A stretch of 64,000 nucleotides of DNA from Natronosalvus halobius (GTDB taxonomy: Archaea; Halobacteriota; Halobacteria; Halobacteriales; Natrialbaceae): assembly GCF_024138145.1 (NCBI RefSeq), contig NZ_CP099997.1, positions 124,001 through 188,000 on the forward strand, in the 5' to 3' direction. The position numbers were made by a program, and so were the translations under genes. The notes under the pieces are model-generated. The model made no database searches. It worked only from the letters and a program-made list of their open reading frames with translations, and was not told the DNA's origin. Below, one piece after another: positions 33,636 through 42,391 of this stretch (its first letter is position 1; each line of letters begins with the position of its first letter).

Positions 33636-34360
33636 GCAACCATCAGAAACGACTCTCGGTACCGAAATCGTGGCCGGTCGAGCGCAAGACCGACGTCTTT
33701 ACCGTCAAAGCGCGCGCTGGCCCCCACGGCGAAGCCGGCGTCCCGCTGGTCATCGTCCTTCGGGACGTCCTCGGCTACGTCGACTCGAAGAAGGAAGCCC
33801 GCTACGCCCTCTCCCAGGACGCAATCTTGGTCAACGGCGAGCCGATCAACGACGAGAAACGTCCCATCGGGATGTTCGACATCGTCGGCTTCCCCGAACG
33901 CGAGGAGTACTACCGCGTCTTCCCCGACGAAGGCGGCCGCCTCTCGCTGACCGAAATCGACGCCGATGCCGCAGACAGCCGTCTCGGCAAGGTCGTCGGC
34001 AAACAGCAGGTCAAAGGCGGCGAGACGCAACTCTCGCTCCACGACGGCACGAACGTCGTCGTCGCGGACGAGTACAGCACGAACGACTCGGTCGTCGTCG
34101 ACAACGAGGACAAGTCGGTCGTCGCGCACTTCCCCTACGAGGAGGGTGCGCTGGTCACCGCCGTCAGCGGCAATCACGGCGGGAAGATCGGCGAACTCGT
34201 CGACATCGACGTGACTCTCGGCAGCGGCTCGAACATCGTCACGGTCGAAACCGACGACGGCGAGTTCGAAACCGTCGAGGAATACGTGTTCGTCATCGAC
34301 GAGAACTTCGTCGGCGACGACGACTCGTCGGAGACGGCGAGCGGAGGTGACGACGAATGA
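33632..34360 (+). CDS. rps4e: 30S ribosomal protein eS4 (S4e)
   Basis: 242 residues. Found only in archaea and eukaryotes. N-terminus [16 protein letters not shown], then an S4-type RNA-binding fold with [21 protein letters not shown], and a C-terminal KOW-like segment around [18 protein letters not shown]. Acidic C-terminus. Overlaps rpl5 by 4 nt. Confidence 0.97.
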   Translation: MSNHQKRLSVPKSWPVERKTDVFTVKARAGPHGEAGVPLVIVLRDVLGYVDSKKEARYALSQDAILVNGEPINDEKRPIGMFDIVGFPEREEYYRVFPDEGGRLSLTEIDADAADSRLGKVVGKQQVKGGETQLSLHDGTNVVVADEYSTNDSVVVDNEDKSVVAHFPYEEGALVTAVSGNHGGKIGELVDIDVTLGSGSNIVTVETDDGEFETVEEYVFVIDENFVGDDDSSETASGGDDE

Positions 34361-34902
34361 GTGAAAGTGAAGCCGGCGAGGCCGACTTCCACGAGATGCG
34401 CGAGCCCCGTGTCGAGAAAGTCGTCGTCCACATGGGCGTCGGCCGCGGCGGCCGCGACCTCGGACGCGCCGAGGACATCATCGAGGAGGTTACCGGCCAG
34501 CAGAGCGTCCGCACCCAGGCGAAGGCGACCGAACCCGAGTTCGGCATCCGCCAGGGCGACCCGATCGGCGCGAAGGTCACTCTCCGTGGTGACGACGCCG
34601 AGGACTTCCTGGAGACGGCGCTGGCGCTCGCGGACCTTTCGGCGTCGCAGTTCGATCAAACCGGGAACTTCAGCTTCGGCGTCGCCGAGCACACCGAGTT
34701 CCCGAGCCAGGAGTACGACCCGAACGTCGGGATCTACGGCCTGGACGTGACGGTCAACCTGGTCCGGCCGGGATACCGCGTCACGAAGCGAGCCAAGGCG
34801 ACCCAGGCGATCCCGTCACGACACCGACTGACCCCCGAGGACGCCATCGCGTACCTCGAGTCGAGTTACGACGTGGACGTGGAGGTGCCAGACGATGAGT
34901 GA
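34357..34902 (+). CDS. rpl5: 50S ribosomal protein uL5
   Basis: 181 residues. Archaeal uL5: [77 protein letters not shown] and [15 protein letters not shown]. Binds 5S rRNA. The 3' end overlaps rps14 by 8 nt. Confidence 0.98.
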   Translation: MSESEAGEADFHEMREPRVEKVVVHMGVGRGGRDLGRAEDIIEEVTGQQSVRTQAKATEPEFGIRQGDPIGAKVTLRGDDAEDFLETALALADLSASQFDQTGNFSFGVAEHTEFPSQEYDPNVGIYGLDVTVNLVRPGYRVTKRAKATQAIPSRHRLTPEDAIAYLESSYDVDVEVPDDE

Positions 34903-35083
34903 AAGCGAAACTGAGACCGAGAACGAACAGACGGGCGAGCACGCCGCCAAGCGCACGGGGCAGGAAGCGGCCTGCCAGCGCTGTGGTCGCAAGCAGGGGC
35001 TGGTCGGCAAGTACGACATCAACCTGTGCCGGCAGTGTTTCCGCGAGATCGCCCGCGACATGGGATTCAAGAAGTACAAATGA
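34895..35083 (+). CDS. rps14: 30S ribosomal protein uS14, zinc-binding form
   Basis: 62 residues. Acidic first 20 residues, then [27 protein letters not shown] with the CX2C-CX2C zinc site and the closing MGFKKYK. This is the zinc-bearing archaeal version. The stop overlaps the rps8 ATG by 4 nt. Confidence 0.97.
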   Translation: MSESETETENEQTGEHAAKRTGQEAACQRCGRKQGLVGKYDINLCRQCFREIARDMGFKKYK

Positions 35084-35472
35084 CCGGGAACGATCCACTC
35101 AGCAACGCGCTGTCGGGCATCGACAATGCCGAGAGCGTCGGACACCTGAGCCACGAGGTAGAACCCGCCTCCAACGTCATCGGCAGCGTCCTCGAGGTCT
35201 TCTACGACCGCGGGTACATCGACGGCTTCGAGTTCGTCGACGACGGCAAAGCCGGTACGTTCGAGGTCGAACTGAAAGGAGCGATCAACAAGTGCGGCCC
35301 CGTCAAGCCCCGATATTCCGTCAAGGCCGACGAATTCGAGAAGTGGGAGAAGCGATTCCTCCCGGCTCGAGACTTCGGCGCGCTCGTCGTGACGACGAGT
35401 GAAGGAATCATGAGCCACTACGAGGCTCGAGAGCAGGGCGTCGGCGGCCAGGTGATCGCGTACGTCTACTAA
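35080..35472 (+). CDS. rps8: 30S ribosomal protein uS8
   Basis: 130 residues from the ATG at 35080, which overlaps the rps14 stop (ATGA); the frame is open 54 nt further up but inside rps14. Core: [49 protein letters not shown] and the C-terminal [26 protein letters not shown]. Central 16S rRNA binder and known translational regulator of spc operons in bacteria. Confidence 0.98.
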   Translation: MTGNDPLSNALSGIDNAESVGHLSHEVEPASNVIGSVLEVFYDRGYIDGFEFVDDGKAGTFEVELKGAINKCGPVKPRYSVKADEFEKWEKRFLPARDFGALVVTTSEGIMSHYEAREQGVGGQVIAYVY

Positions 35473-35474
35473 CA

Positions 35475-36008
35475 ATGCGAACCGAACTGGACATCCCAGA
35501 CGACGTAACCGCCGAGGTCGATCACCTCGACGTGACGATCGAGGGCCCGGAAGGCAGCGTTACCCGCCGCCTCTGGTACCCGGACGTCACCGTCGACGTC
35601 GACGACGACCGCGTGGTCATCGAGAGCGCGACGGAGAACGCGAAAACGAACGCGACCGTCGGCACCTTCGAGAGCCACGTCCGAAACGCCTTCCACGGTG
35701 TGACCGAGGGATGGGAGTACGAGATGGAAGTCTTCTACTCTCACTTCCCGATGCAGGTCCGCGTCGAAGGCGACGAGGTCGTCATCGAGAACTTCCTCGG
35801 CGAAAAGGCACCGCGACGAACGACTATCCACGGCGACACCGAGGTGAACGTCGACGGCGAAGCGCTGACGCTCTCCGGCCCGAACAAGGAGCACGTCGGC
35901 CAGACCGCCGCCGACATCGAACAGCTGACCAAGGTGAAAGGCAAGGACACCCGCGTCTTCCAGGACGGGGTCTACATCACCCAGAAGCCACAGAAAGGAG
36001 GTGCCTGA
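35475..36008 (+). CDS. rpl6: 50S ribosomal protein uL6
   Basis: 177 residues with the duplicated uL6 fold: first repeat VDHLDVTIEGPEGSVTRRLWYPD, second around PRRTTIHGDTEVNVDGEALTLSGPNKEHVGQTAADIEQ, ending VFQDGVYITQKPQKGG. Near the sarcin-ricin loop and factor-binding site. Confidence 0.98.
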   Translation: MRTELDIPDDVTAEVDHLDVTIEGPEGSVTRRLWYPDVTVDVDDDRVVIESATENAKTNATVGTFESHVRNAFHGVTEGWEYEMEVFYSHFPMQVRVEGDEVVIENFLGEKAPRRTTIHGDTEVNVDGEALTLSGPNKEHVGQTAADIEQLTKVKGKDTRVFQDGVYITQKPQKGGA

Positions 36009-36011
36009 TAG

Positions 36012-36719
36012 ATGGCTGACGACGACCAACCACAGGAACTCGAAGACATCAGCGGCGTCGGTGAGAGCAAGGCCAAGGCACTCCGCGAGGCCGGGTTCGA
36101 GTCCATCGAGGACGTCAAAGAGGCCGACCAGGACGACCTGGCCGAGGCCGAAGGCATCGGTAACGCGCTCGCTGCGCGTATCAAAGCCGACGTCGGCGAC
36201 CTCGAGGTCACAGAAGAGACCGAGGCCGAGATCGAAGACGAGGCCGCTGAGGAAGAAGAAGAGATCGAAGACGTCGAGACCGAACTGCAGCCCCGTGGCC
36301 TGACCGAGAAGACGCCCGACCTCGACGACGAGGAAGCGCGCCTGCTCGGCCGGCGCCACGCCGAGGGCAAACCGCAGTTCAACCGACAGGACTACCACAA
36401 GAAAAAGCGCACGCCGGAATCCTGGCGGCGCCCGCGTGGTGGCCTCTCCAAGCAGCGTCGCGGTATCAAAGGCAAGGGCCCGAAGGTCCAGGCCGGCTAC
36501 CGCACGCCTGAAGCTATTCGCGGCAAACACCCGAGCGGCTTCGAGGAAGTCTACGTCGAGAACACGGACGACCTCGAGGGTGTCGACGGCGACACCCAGG
36601 CCGTTCGCATCGCCAGCTCCGTCGGCGCTCGCAAGCGCGAGCGAATCGAGGAGCAGGCCGAGGACGCGGAAATCCGCGTTCTGAACCCGACCTACGTCGA
36701 AGTCGAGGTGGACGAATGA
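36012..36719 (+). CDS. rpl32e: 50S ribosomal protein eL32 with N-terminal helix-hairpin-helix extension
   Basis: 235 residues. Residues about 8-60 contain helix-hairpin-helix sequence ([38 protein letters not shown]), then an acidic linker; the eL32 core runs from about 115: [59 protein letters not shown]. This HhH extension is known in haloarchaeal eL32 (for example Haloarcula); its function is not established. Overlaps rpl19e by 4 nt. Confidence 0.96.
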   Translation: MADDDQPQELEDISGVGESKAKALREAGFESIEDVKEADQDDLAEAEGIGNALAARIKADVGDLEVTEETEAEIEDEAAEEEEEIEDVETELQPRGLTEKTPDLDDEEARLLGRRHAEGKPQFNRQDYHKKKRTPESWRRPRGGLSKQRRGIKGKGPKVQAGYRTPEAIRGKHPSGFEEVYVENTDDLEGVDGDTQAVRIASSVGARKRERIEEQAEDAEIRVLNPTYVEVEVDE

Positions 36720-37165
36720 CTGACCTGAGTTCACAGAAGCGACTCGCAGCGGACGTCCTCGACGTCGGGCAGAACCGCGTCTGGTTCGACCCCGAGGCTC
36801 AGGGCGACATCGCGTCGGCGATCACGCGCGAGGAGATCCGCGAACTGATCGACGACGGAACGATCCGGGCGAAAGACGCCCGTGGGAACTCCCGCGGTCG
36901 CGCCCGCAAACGCAACGAGAAGCGCTCCTACGGCCACAAGAAGGGGCCTGGCAAGCGCCGCGGTAAGAAGGGCGCCCGCCAGAACCAGAAAGAGGAGTGG
37001 ACGAACAAGATTCGCGCACAGCGCCGGAAGCTCCGCGAACTCCGCGACCAGGGCGAGATTACGCCTACGCAGTACCGCCAGCTCTACCGCAAGGCAGCCG
37101 GCGGGGAGTTCCGCAGCGTCCGGTACCTGTTGAACTACATCGACAACGAATACGGTGACCAATAA
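36716..37165 (+). CDS. rpl19e: 50S ribosomal protein eL19 (L19e)
   Basis: 149 residues. [24 protein letters not shown] at the N-terminus, then the highly basic [29 protein letters not shown] and a long C-terminal helix ([22 protein letters not shown]). Shared with eukaryotes; forms an inter-subunit bridge. Confidence 0.97.
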   Translation: MTDLSSQKRLAADVLDVGQNRVWFDPEAQGDIASAITREEIRELIDDGTIRAKDARGNSRGRARKRNEKRSYGHKKGPGKRRGKKGARQNQKEEWTNKIRAQRRKLRELRDQGEITPTQYRQLYRKAAGGEFRSVRYLLNYIDNEYGDQ

Positions 37166-37713
37166 TGGCGACAGGACCACGATACAAGGTACCGATGCGG
37201 CGTCGCCGTGAGGTCCGGACGGACTACCATCAGAGGTTGCGCCTGCTGAAATCGGGGAAACCCCGCCTCGTTGCTCGCCTGAGCAACAAGCACGCCACGG
37301 CGCAGCTGATCACCCCCGGCCCTGACGGTGACGACACGCTCGCCAGTGCTCACTCGAGCGACCTCGAGGAGTACGGCTGGGACGCGCCGACGAGTAACCT
37401 CTCGGCTGCGTACCTGACCGGCCTGCTGGCCGGGAAGCGAGCGGTAGACGCCGGCGTCGACGAGGCCGTCCTCGATATCGGCCTCAACAAGGCGACGCCC
37501 GGAAACAAAGTGTTCGCGATCCAGGAGGGCGCGATCGACGCGGGGCTCGAGATTCCCCACAACGACAGCGTCCTCGCCGACTGGTCGCGTACTCGCGGCG
37601 AGCACATCGCCGAGTACGCCGAACAGCTCGACGAGCCGCTGTACAGCGGCGACTTCGACGCGACGGATCTTCCCGAACACTTCGACGACGTACGAGAGGC
37701 GATCTTAGAATGA
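37165..37713 (+). CDS. rpl18: 50S ribosomal protein uL18
   Basis: 182 residues. Begins [33 protein letters not shown] and continues [13 protein letters not shown]-like, [27 protein letters not shown] and [20 protein letters not shown]. Binds 5S rRNA together with uL5. Overlaps rps5 by 4 nt. Confidence 0.97.
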   Translation: MATGPRYKVPMRRRREVRTDYHQRLRLLKSGKPRLVARLSNKHATAQLITPGPDGDDTLASAHSSDLEEYGWDAPTSNLSAAYLTGLLAGKRAVDAGVDEAVLDIGLNKATPGNKVFAIQEGAIDAGLEIPHNDSVLADWSRTRGEHIAEYAEQLDEPLYSGDFDATDLPEHFDDVREAILE

Positions 37714-38342
37714 GTGCAAACGACTACGACGACGGGTGGCAGCCCGTAACCCGACTCGGGAAGCTCGTCCAGGAGGGCGAAATCGATACGATGGAGGACG
37801 CCCTCAACTCTGGACTTCCCCTCAAAGAGCCCGAACTCGTCGACCAACTCCTCCCCGGACTGGACGACGAGGTCCTGGACATCAACATGGTCCAGCGGAT
37901 GACCGACTCCGGCCGCCGGGTGAAGTTTCGGTGTGTCGTCGCCGTCGGCAACCGTGACGGCTTCGTCGGCTACGCCGAGGGTCGCGAGGACCAGGTCGGC
38001 GCCGCCATCCAGAAGGCGATCGGTATCGCGAAGCTAAACATCATTCAGGTGCCCCGCGGCTCCGGGTCGTGGGAGGATCGTTCGGACCGGCCCCACTCGC
38101 TGACCCGCCGGACGACCGGCAAGGCCGGCTCCGTCGAGGTCGAACTCATCCCGGCCCCCGAGGGGCTGGGCCTGGCCGCGAGTGACACCGTGCGTGCGGT
38201 GCTCGAACTCGCCGGTATCGAGAACGCCTGGACGAAGAGTCACGGCAACACCCGAACGACGGTGAACCTGGCGAAAGCGACCTACAACGCACTCGAGAAC
38301 GCCTCGCAGTCGCGCATCCCACGAGAGGTGGCTGAGCGATGA
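37710..38342 (+). CDS. rps5: 30S ribosomal protein uS5
   Basis: 210 residues. Double-stranded-RNA-binding-like domain with [31 protein letters not shown], then [42 protein letters not shown] and [25 protein letters not shown]. Involved in decoding accuracy. Overlaps rpl30 by 4 nt. Confidence 0.98.
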   Translation: MSANDYDDGWQPVTRLGKLVQEGEIDTMEDALNSGLPLKEPELVDQLLPGLDDEVLDINMVQRMTDSGRRVKFRCVVAVGNRDGFVGYAEGREDQVGAAIQKAIGIAKLNIIQVPRGSGSWEDRSDRPHSLTRRTTGKAGSVEVELIPAPEGLGLAASDTVRAVLELAGIENAWTKSHGNTRTTVNLAKATYNALENASQSRIPREVAER

Positions 38343-38812
38343 CGGCAAAAGCTATCGTTCAGATTCGCGGTGAGGTCAACCGACAGCAGGGCGTCGACGA
38401 CACGCTGTCGATGCTGAACCTGCACAAGGTCAACCACCTCACCATCGTCCCCGACACGGACACCTACCGCGGGATGATCACCAAGGTGCACGACTTCGTG
38501 GCCTACGGTGAACCCGACGCCGAGGTCCTCGAGACCCTGCTCGCGAAGCGAGCGGAGCCGCTTGAGGGTCGCCAGTCCGACGTCGACGCAGACTGGATCG
38601 CCGAGCACACCGAGTACGACGACTTCGCCACTCTCGCCGAGGCGCTCCTCGCAGAGGAGACGACGCTTCGCGAGCAGGGGCTGTCGCCGACGCTGCGACT
38701 GCACCCGCCACGCGGTGGTCACGAGGGCGTCAAGCACCCAACCGGAAACGGCGGGCAACTCGGAAAGCATACAACCGAGGAGATTAACGCCCTGCTAACG
38801 GCGATGCGATAA
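38339..38812 (+). CDS. rpl30: 50S ribosomal protein uL30
   Basis: 157 residues, the longer archaeal form (bacterial uL30 is about 60). [42 protein letters not shown] followed by the archaeal extension with [24 protein letters not shown]. Sits 2 bp before rpl15. Confidence 0.97.
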   Translation: MTAKAIVQIRGEVNRQQGVDDTLSMLNLHKVNHLTIVPDTDTYRGMITKVHDFVAYGEPDAEVLETLLAKRAEPLEGRQSDVDADWIAEHTEYDDFATLAEALLAEETTLREQGLSPTLRLHPPRGGHEGVKHPTGNGGQLGKHTTEEINALLTAMR

Positions 38813-38814
38813 CC

Positions 38815-39315
38815 ATGACGAGCAAGAAACGACGTCAGCGCGGCTCGCGAACCCACGGCGGCGGTACGCACAAGAACCGCCGCGGGGCCGGCCACCGAGG
38901 TGGCCGCGGAAAAGCCGGGCGTGACAAACACGAGTTCCACAACTACGAATCGAGAGAGAAACACGGCTTCAAGCGACCCCAGGGCGCCCAGCCCACCGTC
39001 GCCGAGATCGACGTCCAGAAACTCGACGAGGACGCGATCCTCTACGTCGCCGACGGTGACGCCGAAGAGGCCGGCGACGGCTACGTAATCGACGCTCGCG
39101 ACGTCGTCGAGGACGGCTACGAGGCCGACGTCGTCAAGGTCCTCGGCAGCGGCCAGGTCCGAAACACGCTCGAGATCACCGCGGACGCCTTCACCGAAAC
39201 GGCCCGCGAAAAGCTCGAGGATGCCGGTGGCGAAGCGGTCGTCTCCGAACGTGGCCAGGAAGCCGCGGACGACGACAGCGAAGACGAAGGCGACGACGAG
39301 GCTACTGAGAACTAA
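38815..39315 (+). CDS. rpl15: 50S ribosomal protein uL15
   Basis: 166 residues. Glycine- and arginine-rich N-terminus (KKRRQRGSRTHGGGTHKNRRGAGHRGGRGKAGRDKHEF) and the globular part with DVVKVLGSGQVRNTLEI and AREKLEDAGG; acidic tail. Late assembly protein; last ribosomal gene before secY. Confidence 0.97.
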   Translation: MTSKKRRQRGSRTHGGGTHKNRRGAGHRGGRGKAGRDKHEFHNYESREKHGFKRPQGAQPTVAEIDVQKLDEDAILYVADGDAEEAGDGYVIDARDVVEDGYEADVVKVLGSGQVRNTLEITADAFTETAREKLEDAGGEAVVSERGQEAADDDSEDEGDDEATEN

Positions 39316-39317
39316 CC

Positions 39318-40787
39318 ATGGGATGGAAGGAAGCCGCTGAACCGGTCTTGACGCGGATGCCCACCGTCCGCCGCCCCGAGGGGCACGTCCCCTTCAAGCG
39401 AAAGCTGGCGTGGACGGCGGGGATCCTCATGCTGTACTTCTTCCTGACGAACATCGCGGTCCTGGGCGTCGCTCAGGGGGGTGAGGACCTGTTCGGCCAG
39501 TTCCGAGCGATCCTGGCCGGGGAACATGGTTCGCTCCTGCAGGTCGGTATCGGTCCGATCGTCACCGCCAGCATCGTATTGCAGTTGCTCGGTGGGGCGA
39601 ATCTGCTCGGGCTCGACACCGACGACCCGCGCGATCAGGTCCTCTACCAGGGCCTGCAGAAGCTGCTCGTCGTCGTGATGACGGCGCTGACGGCCCTGCC
39701 GATGGTGTTCGCCGGCAGCTTCCTTCCGTCAGTCAACGCCCTCCAACTCGGCGGCCTCACCCTCACGGGGGCCGAGGTTCAGACGCTGATGTTCGTACAG
39801 ATCTTCATCGGCGGGATCCTCATCCTCTACATGGACGAGGTCGTCAGCAAGTGGGGCGTCGGCAGCGGCGTCGGCCTGTTCATCATCGCCGGGGTCAGCC
39901 AGCGACTCGTCTCGGGATTCCTCTCGCTATCCGACGAGGGATTCTTCTACAGCTGGTACCAGATCCTGTTCACCGACGAGATCGCGGTCAACTCCTGGCT
40001 CAGTAGCGAGGGCTTCAACACGCTGTTCATCGCCGACAACGGTGGCCAGTTGCTGGCGCTCGCGACCACGCTGTTGATCTTCGGGATCGTCGTCTACGCG
40101 GAATCCGTCCGCGTCGAGATCCCGCTGAGCCACGCCCGGGTGAAGGGTGCTCGCGGTCGCTTCCCCGTGAAGCTCATCTACGCGAGCGTCCTGCCGATGA
40201 TCCTCGTCCGCGCCGTCCAGGCGAACATCCAGTTCCTGGGGCAGATCATCCACAGTCAGTGGACGATGCCAGGGTGGCTCGGCGCCTACTCTAACGGACA
40301 GCCGGTCGGCGGGTTCTTCTACTACTTCGCGCCGATCTACTCGCCGGGCGACTGGATGTGGTGGACTGGACAGACCCCCGCGGGGATCGACCCCTGGCAG
40401 ATTATGGTGCGGATCGGCATCGACCTGACGTTCATGGTCATCGGCGGTGCTATCTTCGCCATCTTCTGGGTCGAGACGACGGACATGGGGCCGAAAGCGA
40501 CGGCTCGACAGATCCAGAACTCGGGGATGCAGATCCCCGGCTTCCGCCAGAACGCGGGCGTCGTCGAGAAGGTCATGGAGCGGTACATTCCGCAGGTGAC
40601 TGTCATCGGCGGCGCGCTCGTCGGGTTGCTCGCCGTCTGGGCGAACATGCTCGGCACCATCGGTGCCGTCTCCGGAACCGGCCTGCTGCTCGCGGTTTCG
40701 ATCACGTACAAACTGTACGAGGAGATCGCCGAGGAGCAGTTGATGGAGATGCATCCGATGATGCGCCAGATGTTCGGCGGCGAGTAG
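39318..40787 (+). CDS. secY: Protein translocase subunit SecY
   Basis: 489 residues with ten membrane helices, including the plug helix region after TM1. Landmarks: VPFKRKLAWTAGILMLYFFLTNIAVLG (TM1), PIVTASIVLQLLGGANLL (TM2), WGVGSGVGLFIIAGVSQRLV, and the cytoplasmic loops KGARGRFPVKLIYASVLPMILVRA and QNAGVVEKVMERYIPQVT. Forms the protein-conducting channel with SecE and Sec-beta. It ends the spc operon here; adk and cmk, which follow secY in several other archaea, are not present downstream. Confidence 0.98.
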   Translation: MGWKEAAEPVLTRMPTVRRPEGHVPFKRKLAWTAGILMLYFFLTNIAVLGVAQGGEDLFGQFRAILAGEHGSLLQVGIGPIVTASIVLQLLGGANLLGLDTDDPRDQVLYQGLQKLLVVVMTALTALPMVFAGSFLPSVNALQLGGLTLTGAEVQTLMFVQIFIGGILILYMDEVVSKWGVGSGVGLFIIAGVSQRLVSGFLSLSDEGFFYSWYQILFTDEIAVNSWLSSEGFNTLFIADNGGQLLALATTLLIFGIVVYAESVRVEIPLSHARVKGARGRFPVKLIYASVLPMILVRAVQANIQFLGQIIHSQWTMPGWLGAYSNGQPVGGFFYYFAPIYSPGDWMWWTGQTPAGIDPWQIMVRIGIDLTFMVIGGAIFAIFWVETTDMGPKATARQIQNSGMQIPGFRQNAGVVEKVMERYIPQVTVIGGALVGLLAVWANMLGTIGAVSGTGLLLAVSITYKLYEEIAEEQLMEMHPMMRQMFGGE

Positions 40788-40817
40788 CCGCGCCGGTTTC
40801 ACTTTTCCTGCTGCTCT

Positions 40818-40870
40818 CGTCGCTCTCGAGCGACGCATCTGCCGGGCTCGAAGCACCTGATGCGTTTTTT
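40818..40870 (+). terminator. Candidate terminator of the S10/spc operon
   Basis: A 7-bp hairpin CGTCGCT-CTCG-AGCGACG (40818-40835) starts 31 nt after the secY stop, and a run of six T follows at 40865-40870. Either the U-run alone or both could end transcription. Confidence 0.5.
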
Positions 40871-40910
40871 CGCCCCTCGATCGACTACCGGCCGAGGCAC
40901 AACTGCAGGA

Positions 40911-40918
40911 TATATATG
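40911..40918 (+). promoter_or_regulatory. TATA box of the membrane protein at 40954
   Basis: TATATATG centred about 40 nt before the ATG; predicts a leader of about 13 nt. Confidence 0.5.
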
Positions 40919-40953
40919 GGCGAAGGGACAAGCCTCTGCTAAGAGCTGGTTCG

Positions 40954-41415
40954 ATGTCAGAGATATACCTGGTAAGCACACTCCTGATGGGATTAATCGT
41001 TCTCGGCGCCGCGGCGGTACTCACCCGAATGGGGCAGCGGGCGACGCCGAGTGGGCACGCAGGAACACGCAGCGGGTACGCCGAGTGGTCGCCGCGAACG
41101 GCCACCGAAGACAGTCGCGTCGTCGCTCTCGCGAAGACACCTGCGGTCTGGGCGCTCGGCTTCGTTGCCACAGCCGTCGCCCTCCTGGGCGGTGCCGTCC
41201 TGGTCGTCAGCGAAGGGGAGTACGTCGACTCTGGGCTGGTCGAACCGATCGTCTTCGCCGTTGGCGGCGCTGCCCTGATCGGCTACGTCTTCTTCGGTGC
41301 GTACTTCGCCGCTCGAGATCGGTTCGGAAACACGGCCATGGGCGTCGCTTTCGCGACGCTCACCCTGGGCGTCCTGGGGCTGATCGCGGTTGCCGTCCTC
41401 CTCCTGATGGGCTAG
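40954..41415 (+). CDS. Four-helix haloarchaeal membrane protein, unknown function
   Basis: 153 residues, ATG start with a strong TATATATG box upstream, so it has its own promoter after secY. Hydrophobic helices near 3-22, 64-86, 94-117 and 128-152; a polar loop rich in Gly, Arg and Thr (about 26-58) lies between the first two. No metal or haem ligands stand out. Its neighbour is a cytochrome-oxidase-subunit-IV-like gene, and similar short membrane proteins occur near haloarchaeal terminal oxidase genes, so a respiratory link is possible but unproven. Confidence 0.65.
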   Translation: MSEIYLVSTLLMGLIVLGAAAVLTRMGQRATPSGHAGTRSGYAEWSPRTATEDSRVVALAKTPAVWALGFVATAVALLGGAVLVVSEGEYVDSGLVEPIVFAVGGAALIGYVFFGAYFAARDRFGNTAMGVAFATLTLGVLGLIAVAVLLLMG

Positions 41416-41826
41416 GTCTGACTTCTTTTTCGTCATTCTCCGATTAGTCGTATCGACCGCTCGAGTGAGCGAACGCTCTTCCATCGTTCTGCCACCGCAC
41501 CGTGTTCCCTCGAGTGGCACTGAGTCGGTCGTCCATCGTTCCGGATGCCTCGAGTGCCAGCAGGACGAACGCCGGCCGGCATCGGATACGCGAACGTGTG
41601 CGTGTGTACGTTGAGTATTGAGTCGTGGATTCGCCCGAGACGACTGTGCACGTCGACCGATGTGGCCTCGACGTGACGCCATCCTGGTTGCCGACTCGAG
41701 TGGAGTGACGTGACGGTTCACGAGGACGAGAGCGGGAGGAAGGACGCGGTTGAGAGAGGAAACAGCCGAATCGGACGAGGACGAGAAACCGGGAGAGACT
41801 ATGCGAACCGCTGCGGCCGTCGACTG
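41416..41826. other. Non-coding interval between convergent genes
   Basis: About 410 bp. No reading frame has haloarchaeal amino-acid composition, and no RNA gene or strong repeat was recognised. Confidence 0.55.
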
Positions 41827-42090
41827 CTACTGGATCGAGAAGCCGGCGGCGACCGCCAGCAGGAAGACCATGAAGACGGCGCTGAGCATCACGTAGGTAA
41901 TCGAGCGCGGCTCGTCTACGAGGTGCTGATACCAGCCCATGATGAGCAGGGACTTGATGACGGCGAGGAAGAGCGTCGCCCCCACGGCGAACTCGTAGGT
42001 AAACCAGGGAAGTTCGAAGAACACGAACTTTGCCGTCCCTAACGACAGCAACAGGACGTAGATGAGGGTGTAGGTTCGTACACTCGACAT
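41827..42090 (-). CDS. Cytochrome c oxidase subunit IV family protein
   Basis: 87 residues from the ATG at 42090, which lies 28 nt from a GTATAAG box (leaderless). Three hydrophobic helices: YTLIYVLLLSLGTAKFVFFEL, EFAVGATLFLAVIKSLLIMGWYQHL and ITYVMLSAVFMVFLLAVAAGF. The middle helix with the AxxKxxLixxxYMHL-like pattern (AVIKSLLIMGWYQHLVDEPR) is diagnostic for the prokaryotic subunit IV (COX4_pro) family. It stabilises haem-copper oxidases; the catalytic subunits are not in this window. Confidence 0.85.
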   Translation of the reverse strand: MSSVRTYTLIYVLLLSLGTAKFVFFELPWFTYEFAVGATLFLAVIKSLLIMGWYQHLVDEPRSITYVMLSAVFMVFLLAVAAGFSIQ

Positions 42091-42114
42091 TGGTGAGACT
42101 TCGGAGAGACGCAC

Positions 42115-42122
42115 ACTTATAC
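42115..42122 (-). promoter_or_regulatory. TATA box of the oxidase subunit IV gene
   Basis: GTATAAGT on the minus strand, centred 28 nt before the ATG at 42090. Confidence 0.55.
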
Positions 42123-42190
42123 CTTCCTCATGCGGTCTCCGTAGGTGACTGTTTGCGTGTGGAACCGGTCACGCTCCGCGTTCACAACTA

Positions 42191-42234
42191 GCCGTGTTGC
42201 ACGTTTGGAAATGGCCGTGTTGCACGTTCGAAAC
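42191..42234. repeat. Two 21-bp direct repeats between divergent genes
   Basis: GCCGTGTTGCACGTTTGGAAA (42191-42211) and GCCGTGTTGCACGTTCGAAAC (42214-42234) are 23 bp apart. They lie between the oxidase subunit IV promoter and the divergent membrane gene at 42392; spacing near two helical turns suits a dimeric or paired regulator. Confidence 0.65.
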
Positions 42235-42391
42235 TGACCGGACTGTACGGTCGGCGCAGATCCCTCTGCATGGTCGGCACGGGCTGGTCGAGCCAGCGAC
42301 GGTGACATCGGCGACCAGCGTCCAGGTTGCCGGGCCCGAACCCGACCCAACAACGACACCATCATGCCCATCGGGGTCCTCGAGTCGACCA

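Noticed and set aside
42194-42391. N-terminal extension of the fenitrothion-hydrolase-like protein
   Set aside because: Cys- and Arg-rich, overlaps the direct repeats, and lacks haloarchaeal composition; the ATG at 42392 precedes the first membrane helix.
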